From NCBI GenBank assembly GCA_964464635.1, contig CAYXGT010000123.1, positions 1 through 5,661 on the forward strand: a DNA stretch of 5,661 nt, given 5' to 3'. This DNA is from CAYLMG01 sp964464635 (lineage in GTDB: Bacteria > Planctomycetota > Phycisphaerae > Sedimentisphaerales > Anaerobacaceae). Positions 1 through 5,443 of this stretch are shown one piece after another; the stretch's first letter is position 1; each line of letters opens with the position of its first letter. The position numbers were made by a program, and so were the translations under genes. A model generated the notes under the pieces. The model searched no databases and was not told the origin of the DNA. It was given only the letters and a program-made list of their open reading frames with translations.

Positions 1-27
1 AAATGAGGTGAAAGAAATTTTATTACT

Positions 28-55
28 TGACTTCGAGTTCTTCATAGGTGGTTAA
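28..55 (-). repeat. Degenerate CGAAG-type dispersed repeat
   Basis: Read on the minus strand this piece contains AACCACC, then GAAGAAC, then TCGAAGTCA. It resembles a worn copy of the ACCACGAAG-ACACGAAG type of short-period intergenic repeat that I recall from environmental bacterial genomes. The resemblance is partial, and the family assignment rests on memory rather than a search. It lies in the same non-coding stretch and orientation as two other repeat types. Confidence 0.35.
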
Positions 56-80
56 AATTGTTTTTGTCCTTCTTTTCTTC

Positions 81-147
81 TTGGTTAAAATTAATCTGTG
101 TAAATCAGCGTTACTTGTCCTGAGCTTGTCGAAGGAATCTGTGGTTA
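81..147 (-). repeat. Degenerate ACAGATT-type repeat interrupted by a 19-mer
   Basis: On the minus strand the element starts TAACCACAGATT and ends GATTTACACAGATTAATTTTAACC. The unit CACAGATT (AATCTGTG on the plus strand) occurs at 93-100 and 136-143. The two parts are split by the 19-mer at 118-136. TGGTTAAAATT occurs exactly at 49-59 and 82-92, and a variant (TGGTTAGATTT) lies at 142-152. I recognise the general ACACAGATT repeat type from memory. No copy number can be given from this window. Confidence 0.5.
118..136. repeat. 19-bp dispersed repeat TCCTGAGCTTGTCGAAGGA
   Basis: The 19-mer is an imperfect palindrome, with outer arms TCCT and AGGA. I recall this word as a frequent intergenic repeat in many environmental bacterial genomes. 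Here it sits inside the ACAGATT-type repeat, replacing the expected run-on of repeat units. It encodes nothing visible and has no T-tract that would make it a terminator. Confidence 0.55.
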
Positions 148-197
148 GATTTCTTTCTTATTTTTGATATGTATATTTTACTTTTAATATTTTATAT

Positions 198-232
198 CTC
201 TGTGCTTTCCGCGTGCTCTGCGATGAAATTTC
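198..232 (-). repeat. Degenerate CGCAGAG-type dispersed repeat
   Basis: On the minus strand this reads TTTCATCGCAGAGCACGCGG followed by AAAGCACAGAG. The units CGCAGAG, ACGCGGA and CACAGAG recur with a period of about 9-10 bases. It resembles the CACCGCAGAGACGCAGAG type of intergenic repeat known to me from other genomes. It begins only 10 bases past the stop codon of the small membrane protein gene, so it would lie in that gene's 3' untranslated region. Confidence 0.45.
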
Positions 233-241
233 TCGACGGTT

Positions 242-613
242 TTATGCTGCGTAGATTATAAGTACCCCAAACGCACCCGTAAGCAAAGCCAGCGCTCTCA
301 TTACCCATTCGGGTTGTTTCTGCCACCATTCGAGTATAGGAGTAGTCCTCTTTGGGCCCAGGATAAGTACCAGGATGCCGCCGAAAAGAAATAGTATTCC
401 GAGCACAATTATAATCCAGGTTTTTTTGCAGGCTGTTGCAGCCAGCAGAAATATCACGGCCAAAGCAAGTCGTAATAAACCAGCAAGATAGATGTTTGAG
501 CCTTTCTTGAAAAATTCCATAAGCCATTTCATTATCCCCGGCCTGACAATATATGCAATACCAAGCACGATAATCACGATTCCGACGATTTTAATTAATA
601 CAGTCATATCCAT
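242..613 (-). CDS. Small four-helix membrane protein, function unknown
   Basis: A 123-residue, very hydrophobic protein that I cannot assign to a named family. Four membrane segments are visible at about residues 5-24, 42-62, 65-86 and 103-121. The two halves look alike: each has a helix, then a Trp-containing amphipathic stretch (KWLMEFFKK at 29-37, EWWQKQPEW at 95-103), then an Arg leading into a second helix (R48 and R106). This suggests an internal duplication of a two-helix unit. The ATG at 613 is preceded by AGGGA seven bases upstream; a second in-frame ATG lies two codons on. There is no cleavable signal peptide or catalytic motif. It is the last gene of the unit that begins with the nucleotide-sugar dehydrogenase, 73 bases after the NusG paralogue, with a palindromic repeat in between. 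A link to polysaccharide export is only a guess from position. Confidence 0.75.
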   Translation of the reverse strand: MDMTVLIKIVGIVIIVLGIAYIVRPGIMKWLMEFFKKGSNIYLAGLLRLALAVIFLLAATACKKTWIIIVLGILFLFGGILVLILGPKRTTPILEWWQKQPEWVMRALALLTGAFGVLIIYAA

Positions 614-634
614 AATTCCGTCCCTAACTTTGTA

Positions 635-655
635 GCACGGGCTTCCAGCCCGTGC
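635..655. repeat. Palindromic intergenic repeat (9-bp stem, 3-nt loop)
   Basis: The arms GCACGGGCT (635-643) and AGCCCGTGC (647-655) are perfectly complementary around a TCC loop. I recall this word as a common dispersed palindromic (REP-like) element in Planctomycetota and other environmental genomes. No T-run follows on either strand, so it is not a standard intrinsic terminator. It lies between the NusG paralogue and the membrane protein gene, so on the mRNA it would form a strong hairpin about 20 bases before the downstream start codon. GCTTCCAG at 641-648 is repeated directly at 660-667. Confidence 0.7.
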
Positions 656-686
656 CTTTGCTTCCAGTTTAATTCAATATCTAAAA

Positions 687-1235
687 TTATTCCACTGGCT
701 CTATCATATCAGTATCTATTTCGACGCTCGCTGCCTGGCCGAGCATATCAACCTGAAGGACAAGTCGTGCTGTAGTTTTCGTTCTTATAACGATACCCTG
801 CAGGCCCGCCAGGGAGCCCGTAAGCACTCTGCATCGCTGGCCCTTTTTGATATATTCATGCGGCGTCAAATCGACGCCCGCTTCCACAGCCTGCTCAATT
901 TGTAACAGCTCGCCGAGAAGTCTCTGCTGGTCCTTAACATCAATTAAGTTAGCCACACGGTTGGTTTTTAACAATTCGATACGCTGTCTTTCATCTCCGC
1001 AGAAAAAAAGATAACCGCTGAACAAAGGCAGCAGCGATTTAAACTTTCTGCGATTCCTGACAGTCATTTTCCACCGCATCGGCAAAAAGTAGCTGATGTC
1101 TTTGCGAACAAGCTCATTTGCAAGGGCCTTTTCGTTTCTGCTCTTGGTATGCGCCACCCACCACTGGCCGGCAAAATCATTAATGGACTCGCCTTCAGGC
1201 CACGATGTCGGCGGATTTTCACTTTCTTTCAGCAA
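687..1235 (-). CDS. Specialised NusG-family antitermination factor (UpxY/RfaH/LoaP-like)
   Basis: A 182-residue NusG paralogue. The NusG N-terminal domain, which binds the RNA polymerase clamp, spans about residues 24-100. It starts with WWVAHTKSRNEK and carries the typical PLFSGYLFF strand (70-78). A linker of about 28 residues leads to a KOW domain from about 128 to the end (KKGQRCRVLTG, then GLQGIVI). Specialised NusG proteins of this build usually reduce pausing and termination in long polysaccharide or secondary-metabolite operons. Here the gene follows a UDP-sugar dehydrogenase by 17 bases, which fits that role. The start is a TTG: no ATG is available before the conserved WWV, and AAAGGACGAGG lies just upstream. 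Alternative starts among the first 24 residues cannot be excluded. The housekeeping NusG is less likely given the extra N-terminal residues and the absence of secE or ribosomal protein neighbours. I found no ops-like GGCGGTAG in the leader of this unit. Confidence 0.85.
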   Translation of the reverse strand: MLKESENPPTSWPEGESINDFAGQWWVAHTKSRNEKALANELVRKDISYFLPMRWKMTVRNRRKFKSLLPLFSGYLFFCGDERQRIELLKTNRVANLIDVKDQQRLLGELLQIEQAVEAGVDLTPHEYIKKGQRCRVLTGSLAGLQGIVIRTKTTARLVLQVDMLGQAASVEIDTDMIEPVE

Positions 1236-1252
1236 TTTTCCTCGTCCTTTCT

Positions 1253-2566
1253 TTAGGCTTTTACAATTTTACTTCGCCCCGTTTTCACTGCTGATGTAGC
1301 ATTGCGTGTATCGATAACCAGCCTGGCGTTTTTGATTATCCGGTTATAGTCGTAACTGCTATGGTCTGTTGATATTACTACCGCATCGTAACCCGCAAGC
1401 ATCTTAGCTGAAAGCTTTTTACTCGTCATTTTCAAATCGTGCTGTCTCTGTTTATGCGTTCTGGGTATGTATGGGTCGTTATAATCTACCTTTGCTCCTT
1501 TTTTGGTAAAAAGTTCTATCAGCTCAATGGATGGCGATTCTCTCACGTCGTCGATATCCTTTTTATACGCCAGACCGAGTATTAAAAGCTTTGAGCCTTT
1601 CAGGCTTTTCTTTCGCTCGTTCAGCGCTTCCATTGTTTTCTGCACGACGTAGTGCGGCATATTGGTATTTATCTCACCTGCCAGTTCTATAAAACGGGTA
1701 GGCATCCCGTACTGCCTCGCCTTCCACGTCAGATAGAACGGGTCGATTGGGATGCAGTGACCGCCCAGCCCGGGCCCCGGATAAAATGCGCTGAAGCCGA
1801 AAGGCTTTGTCTTAGCCGCGTTGATAACCTCCCACACGTCGATACCCATCCTGTCGAAAACCATCTTCAGTTCATTGACCATTGCTATATTGATACAGCG
1901 ATAGACATTCTCAACTATCTTTGCAGCCTCTGCCGCCTCGAGACTCAATACCGGCACGACCGTATCGATAGCCGCACTGTAAAGCTTACAGGCCATATCA
2001 AGACATTTCTTCGTCAATCCTCCGACAACTTTCGGTATCGTCTTTGTGGTAAAATTTTTATTGCCCGGGTCCTCACGCTCCGGTGAATAAGCAAGATAAA
2101 AATCCCTGCCTGCTTTCAGCCCGCTTCTCTCAAGAATTTCAGCGACAAGCTCTCTGGTTGTCCCCGGATACGTCGTGCTCTCGAAAGTAATCAACTGTCC
2201 CTTGCTAAGATACTTTGCAATCGTCTCACTGCTCTTGACGATAAACTGCATATCAGGCTCGCGGTTGGCTGTCAAAGGCGTCGGCACACACACAATAACC
2301 GCATCGACTGTTTTTATCAGCGACATATTGGTAGTTGCCTTAAAAAGCCCCGAGCTCGTCATTTTCTTTACCTGCGAATGAGGTATATGCTTGATAATAC
2401 TTCTGCCCGAATTGAGCACAGCGACCTTTTTCGTGTCTATATCAAAGCCGACAACCTTCAAACCTGCCGATGTAAACTCGCGCACTAACGGCAGCCCCAC
2501 ATAGCCGAGACCCAGAACACCAACTTTCAAGGTTTTTTTCTCAATTTTCCTGTCCCAATCTGTCAT
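1253..2566 (-). CDS. wbpA: UDP-N-acetylglucosamine 6-dehydrogenase (WbpA-type nucleotide sugar dehydrogenase)
   Basis: A 437-residue cytosolic enzyme of the UDP-glucose/GDP-mannose dehydrogenase family. It would oxidise C6 of a UDP-hexose twice with NAD+ to give a UDP-uronic acid for surface polysaccharide. The NAD-binding fold is at the N-terminus (GLGYVG, 19-24; FDID at 41-44). The STTYPGTT segment (130-137, with E129), K216 and N220 of the central helix, and the catalytic Cys271 in GGHCIPIDP (D275) are all present, as is the C-terminal domain with R342 (VRESPS). The PFGFSAFYPGPGLGGHC stretch before the Cys resembles WbpA-type enzymes acting on UDP-GlcNAc rather than UDP-glucose dehydrogenases. 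A WecC/TviB-like substrate remains possible. Length is normal and the enzyme looks intact. The ATG at 2566 has GGGAG six bases upstream. It is the first gene of its unit, behind a strong predicted promoter, with the NusG paralogue following. Confidence 0.9.
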   Translation of the reverse strand: MTDWDRKIEKKTLKVGVLGLGYVGLPLVREFTSAGLKVVGFDIDTKKVAVLNSGRSIIKHIPHSQVKKMTSSGLFKATTNMSLIKTVDAVIVCVPTPLTANREPDMQFIVKSSETIAKYLSKGQLITFESTTYPGTTRELVAEILERSGLKAGRDFYLAYSPEREDPGNKNFTTKTIPKVVGGLTKKCLDMACKLYSAAIDTVVPVLSLEAAEAAKIVENVYRCINIAMVNELKMVFDRMGIDVWEVINAAKTKPFGFSAFYPGPGLGGHCIPIDPFYLTWKARQYGMPTRFIELAGEINTNMPHYVVQKTMEALNERKKSLKGSKLLILGLAYKKDIDDVRESPSIELIELFTKKGAKVDYNDPYIPRTHKQRQHDLKMTSKKLSAKMLAGYDAVVISTDHSSYDYNRIIKNARLVIDTRNATSAVKTGRSKIVKA

Positions 2567-2630
2567 ACAATGCTCCCAAGTCTTAAACTTTTTTAACTAT
2601 ATGTTTCAATTACTCTTTATTAAACCATGT

Positions 2631-2659
2631 ATAATAGAAAAATATCATAGAAATGTCAA
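2631..2659 (-). promoter_or_regulatory. Predicted sigma70-type promoter of the dehydrogenase-nusG unit
   Basis: On the minus strand TTGACA (2659-2654, a perfect -35) is followed after 17 bases by TATTAT (2636-2631, five of six matches to the -10 consensus). Transcription would start near 2624, giving a leader of about 58 bases before the ATG at 2566. The -35 box overlaps the T-rich tail of the candidate manA terminator. Confidence 0.7.
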
Positions 2660-2684
2660 AACTAATAAGCCCCTGCGGGCCTTA
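2656..2684 (-). terminator. Candidate intrinsic terminator of manA
   Basis: On the minus strand TAAGGCCC-GCAG-GGGCTTA can fold into a stem of seven pairs with one bulged G, followed by TTAGTTTTGA. The stem includes the manA stop codon (2684-2682). The T-tract is broken, so termination may be partial. The promoter directly after it supports a transcription-unit boundary here. Confidence 0.45.
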
Positions 2685-3626
2685 AAGGGTCACGGTCAGG
2701 TACTGGGTATCGCGGTTGAAGCATATCGCCCCCTCGTAGCTGAAAGGAACAAGAATACAATCACCCTGTCTGAAACCGACCGATGAGCCGTCCCTGCCGG
2801 CAATCGTCCCCGCACCGGTAAGAAAAATCAAAGTTTTCATTTCACCCGCCGACAAAAGCAGCTCGCAGTCTTTTGCCTGATGTCCCTTATCAATTGTGAA
2901 ATACTCACACTCGACGAGTCTGCCGATTGTCGTAACGCTCAGCTCGTCAACTCTGCCGAAATGAATGCTTTTAAGGGCCTCTTCGATATGTAACTGCCTC
3001 GGGTTTCCTGTCCCATCGACCCTGTTGAAATCATAGACACGGTACGTCGTATCCGAGGGTGTTTGAATCTCAGCTATCAAAAGACCCGCCCCTATACTGT
3101 GGGCGGTACCTGCCGGCAGAAAGTGACATTGGCCGGGACTGACCGGCACTTTCTGCAGCAACTCTTCTACCTTACCACTGCCTATCGCTGCAGCAAATTT
3201 CTCCTTCGTTACGCCGGGCTTGAGCCCTTTATAGATAAAGCCCCCGCGGATTGCATCGATAATATACCAGCACTCGGTCTTGGGGTCACCTTTGCCCATC
3301 CGCCGGCAGGTCTCGGGGTCAGGATGAACCTGAACGCTTAATATATCCTCGGCATCGAGAAACTTTATTAAAAGCGGAAACGGCAGCTCGAAATTTTCAT
3401 CGCCGGTAATTTCCTTCGGGTACTTTTTTACCGCCTTGTTAAGCGTCCTGCCGGCAAGCTCGCCGTTAGATATTACCGATTTGTCATCCGGCAGGTCAGC
3501 CAGCTCCCAGCTTTCACCGATTTTCTCGGCTCTCGGCTGGTCCTTGCCGAAAAATGTTCGCAGCTTCTGGCCGCCCCAGATTCGCTGCTTATAAATCGGC
3601 TTAAATTTAAAGGGATAAACCTTCAT
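2682..3626 (-). CDS. manA: Mannose-6-phosphate isomerase, class I, short form
   Basis: A 314-residue cupin-fold zinc enzyme of the cytosol that interconverts fructose-6-phosphate and mannose-6-phosphate, the entry to GDP-mannose or to mannose catabolism. The N-terminus has the family pattern YPFKFKPIYKQRIWGG (4-19). The zinc ligands are visible as Q99 and H101 (SVQVHPDPE), E118 (KTECWYI) and H176 (AGTAHSIG). The active-site arginine segment is YRVYDFNR (195-202). The length matches the short Bacillus-type enzymes (about 315 residues) rather than the longer E. coli type. The C-terminal cupin part is complete. The ATG at 3626 fits the family N-terminus. It has no Shine-Dalgarno sequence, and a near-consensus -10 box lies just upstream, so the mRNA is probably leaderless. 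The gene lies 124 bases after the metal transporter genes and 115 bases before the UDP-sugar dehydrogenase, and supplies precursor to the same kind of pathway. Confidence 0.93.
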   Translation of the reverse strand: MKVYPFKFKPIYKQRIWGGQKLRTFFGKDQPRAEKIGESWELADLPDDKSVISNGELAGRTLNKAVKKYPKEITGDENFELPFPLLIKFLDAEDILSVQVHPDPETCRRMGKGDPKTECWYIIDAIRGGFIYKGLKPGVTKEKFAAAIGSGKVEELLQKVPVSPGQCHFLPAGTAHSIGAGLLIAEIQTPSDTTYRVYDFNRVDGTGNPRQLHIEEALKSIHFGRVDELSVTTIGRLVECEYFTIDKGHQAKDCELLLSAGEMKTLIFLTGAGTIAGRDGSSVGFRQGDCILVPFSYEGAICFNRDTQYLTVTL

Positions 3627-3632
3627 AAAATT

Positions 3633-3661
3633 ATTATAGAATAATTCTGTGAATATGTCTA
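3633..3661 (-). promoter_or_regulatory. manA: Predicted promoter giving leaderless manA mRNA
   Basis: On the minus strand TAGACA (3661-3656, five of six -35 matches) is followed after 17 bases by TATAAT (3638-3633, a perfect -10). Only six bases separate the -10 box from the ATG at 3626-3624. Initiation at the usual distance would therefore fall on or beside the A of the start codon. No ribosome binding site is visible, which agrees with this. Confidence 0.65.
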
Positions 3662-3726
3662 TCGAACTTTACCCAACGAAAGTGCTGCTAATTTAAGACT
3701 CCAATCTAATCATCAGGCGATGGATA

Positions 3727-3741
3727 TAAAATCTGATTTTA
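3727..3741. repeat. Perfect 7-bp inverted repeat downstream of permease gene
   Basis: TAAAATC and GATTTTA flank a single central T. It lies 9 bases past the stop codon of the second permease gene. It could be a small protein-binding site or a poor RNA hairpin, because its GC content is too low for a normal terminator. At an AT-rich site such a palindrome may also be chance. Confidence 0.25.
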
Positions 3742-3750
3742 ACACACAAC

Positions 3751-4584
3751 TCAGAGTTTTGGACTGATTTGCATAAATCCGGCAACAAGAGAGACTAATA
3801 TCAGCTCACAACCCAAAAAAAGGGCAATAGAAGGTCCTATCGAGAAGTCAAATTTATATGCAAACAGCAAACCGCCTAAAGAGGCAATGACGGCCGCTGT
3901 AAAAACTACGGCAAGCTGCGTACTTAAACTACGTGCAAGAATCGCCGAAATCGTGGCCGGTATTATCAAATATGAAAACACAACAACTATCCCGCCGGTC
4001 TGGACTGAAAACGTAATAATGAAACCAAGCAAAACGTAAAAAATGAAATCCCAAAATACCACTCTTAAATCCTTGGTGATGTTTTTCTGGTAGCTGTTTG
4101 ATATTTCAATAATCGGTTTTCTGATAAGATAAAAACAAACTCCTGCAACCGAAAACACCACCGCACTTGTAATAATCTGCCGCCATCCCGTCCAGAGAAG
4201 ACTGCCTGATAATATTTGCTGAATGTGTATGTGACCACCCGGTGCAATGCCCACCAGGAAAAGGGCACCAGCGGCTGCAATGGCATAGGAAATGCCAATC
4301 ACTGCTTCAAGCGAGATTTGCAAAATCCTGCTGCGTACAAAAGCATAAAATGCGGCTGCAAGCAGAACACAGACAAACGAGCACATATATGCTGCGGGTG
4401 AATTGCCGTGTGCTTCGAATATCAGATGAGCTGCAATAGAGCCTACCGCCGCAACCTGTGCGAGTGCAATGTCGATAAAAATGACTTCCCTTTTAAGAAC
4501 GTGTATCCCTAAGTATCCGAGGATTGAGCTCATTATAATACACGCAAGGAAAGGCAAGCCGAGAATCTGAACTATCTGCAACAT
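3751..4584 (-). CDS. Metal-ion ABC transporter permease, ABC-3 family (second of two)
   Basis: A 277-residue inner-membrane permease of the ZnuB/TroC/MntB family, which forms the channel for zinc, manganese or iron uptake. About eight or nine hydrophobic helices are visible (6-28, 38-56, 64-83, 92-113, 136-154, 176-193, 197-218, 222-243, 249-269). Family landmarks are KREVIFIDIALAQVAAVG (31-48), EAVIGISYAIAAAGA (93-107), the HIHIQQILSGSLLW segment (118-131), FSYLIIPATISAILARS (203-219) and SIGPSIALFLG (248-258). Length is normal. The ATG at 4584 follows AAAGGA by eight bases, and this ribosome site overlaps the region of the upstream permease stop codon, 13 bases away. The close spacing implies co-transcription and probably a heterodimer with that permease. 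The metal cannot be told from the permease alone. Confidence 0.9.
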   Translation of the reverse strand: MLQIVQILGLPFLACIIMSSILGYLGIHVLKREVIFIDIALAQVAAVGSIAAHLIFEAHGNSPAAYMCSFVCVLLAAAFYAFVRSRILQISLEAVIGISYAIAAAGALFLVGIAPGGHIHIQQILSGSLLWTGWRQIITSAVVFSVAGVCFYLIRKPIIEISNSYQKNITKDLRVVFWDFIFYVLLGFIITFSVQTGGIVVVFSYLIIPATISAILARSLSTQLAVVFTAAVIASLGGLLFAYKFDFSIGPSIALFLGCELILVSLVAGFMQISPKL

Positions 4585-4597
4585 CCGCTACATCCTT

Positions 4598-5422
4598 TCA
4601 GCCGCGTAATTTATTACCGGCCGGCAAACAACGCACGATAATCGAGACCAAAAAAAATAAACCAAGTGATAAAACAAGGCTGGGACCGTACGGCAAATTG
4701 AAAAAGAACGATGAGCATAGTCCAATCAGGCAGGCTATAAAACCAGCAGCCCATCCTATAAGCACCGCCGCTGCCCACTTCTTCGTAAACATCGCTGCAA
4801 TAGCCGCCGGTATCATCAAAAACGCATAAGCCAGAAGCACGCCTGCTATAGGCACTATTAAAACCGTGATAATTCCCTGAGTCGTAAACAGCAGAAAATC
4901 CCAGAATCTTTCCTTACCGAAACCTTCAGGTTTCTCCGCCAGCTCAATAAACTTGCGGCGAAACAGAAAGTGAAAAACCAAAAGTATAATATACACTCCA
5001 GCCGTAATACCAACCAAAGGCCAGGTAACCCAGAGCATTGAGCCGGCCAGTGTTTTAGTTACATAACCTTGCCCGCCCCGGAGCTTATCACCAAGTAAAA
5101 GCGACGCCACCAGCGCCATTGCATACATAATTCCGATAACTGCTTCACGAGGTATTACCCGGGTTTTTGGTTTTATCAGGGCAAGCAGCAGCGCACCAAA
5201 AAGCACGGCAATCATTGACGAAATATACGATTGTGCCGTGCCGTATTCTATTCCCAGACCTATGCCGGCCAGGGCACCAAAAGCTGCCAATTGGTCGAGC
5301 ACCAAATCTGAAAATATCAACGTGCGTCTGATGATGTGCAATCCGATGTAAGTGTGCAAAATCAATACGACAGCTAACAAAACAATCTGGACTGAAAAAA
5401 ATCTCACTATTTCAGAAGTCAT
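4598..5422 (-). CDS. Metal-ion ABC transporter permease, ABC-3 family (first of two)
   Basis: A 274-residue inner-membrane protein of the same ABC-3 family as the gene that follows it, but clearly divergent from it. The landmarks are RRTLIFSDLVLDQLAAFGA (32-50), EAVIGIMYAMA (93-103), a TLAGSMLW segment (124-131), AYAFLMIPAAIAAMF (198-212) and NLPYGPSLVLSLG (242-254). Hydrophobic helices fill most of the chain. With the neighbouring permease it most likely builds a two-subunit channel as in TroCD, instead of the ZnuB homodimer. The substrate-binding protein gene lies 21 bases upstream, so the order is binding protein, permease, permease. The ATG at 5422 has only a weak, A-rich upstream region with no clear Shine-Dalgarno. 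Translation may depend partly on ribosomes finishing the preceding gene. The partner ATPase is not in the window. Confidence 0.9.
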   Translation of the reverse strand: MTSEIVRFFSVQIVLLAVVLILHTYIGLHIIRRTLIFSDLVLDQLAAFGALAGIGLGIEYGTAQSYISSMIAVLFGALLLALIKPKTRVIPREAVIGIMYAMALVASLLLGDKLRGGQGYVTKTLAGSMLWVTWPLVGITAGVYIILLVFHFLFRRKFIELAEKPEGFGKERFWDFLLFTTQGIITVLIVPIAGVLLAYAFLMIPAAIAAMFTKKWAAAVLIGWAAGFIACLIGLCSSFFFNLPYGPSLVLSLGLFFLVSIIVRCLPAGNKLRG

Positions 5423-5443
5423 AATGCTTTTATTCTTTAATTA

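Larger units (their letters stand above)
1..241. other. Non-coding AT-rich tail with repeat mosaic
   Basis: No credible gene is present here. The stretch is AT-rich, follows the last gene of the minus-strand unit, and is largely made of three degenerate short-period repeat types plus one 19-mer, all described separately. I see no GC-rich hairpin followed by a T-run that would mark an obvious intrinsic terminator for the upstream gene. Short open frames touching the left edge (2-52 plus, 45-1 minus) are too short to judge. Confidence 0.6.

Noticed and set aside
1..55. Possible gene ends at the left edge: an open frame 2-52 on the plus strand and an ATG at 45 reading off the edge on the minus strand
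   Set aside because: Only about 15-17 codons are visible in each. The minus-strand ATG has no ribosome site, and both overlap the CGAAG-type repeat. Neither can be supported from this window.
49..152. Recurring TGGTTARAWTT words considered as a CRISPR array or tandem repeat
   Set aside because: The three copies are only about 11 bases long, are unequally spaced (33 and 60 bases), and are explained as parts of dispersed repeat elements; no cas genes are present.
192..527. Open frame on the minus strand overlapping the small membrane protein
   Set aside because: It is out of frame with the membrane protein, has mixed composition without domain features, and runs into the repeat at 198-232. 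The other frame gives a coherent four-helix protein with a ribosome site.
635..655. Palindrome considered as an intrinsic terminator of the NusG paralogue
   Set aside because: The stem is strong, but neither strand has a T-run after it, and the word matches a dispersed intergenic repeat type.
1652..2086. Plus-strand open frame of 144 codons
   Set aside because: It is antisense to the conserved core of the nucleotide sugar dehydrogenase, with Cys/His/Arg-rich composition typical of a shadow frame and no ribosome site.
2567..2624. Searched the dehydrogenase leader for an ops element or riboswitch-like structure
   Set aside because: No GGCGGTAG-like word and no stable hairpin are visible; the leader is about 58 bases and AT-rich.
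3063..3341. Plus-strand open frame of 92 codons, plus similar frames at 1096-1299, 2175-2381 and 2601-2786
   Set aside because: All but the last lie wholly or largely antisense to well-supported genes, and the last starts in the promoter gap and runs into manA. None resembles a known family.
4065..4401. Short open frames on both strands within the second permease gene
   Set aside because: They are out-of-frame shadows of an intact, conserved permease.
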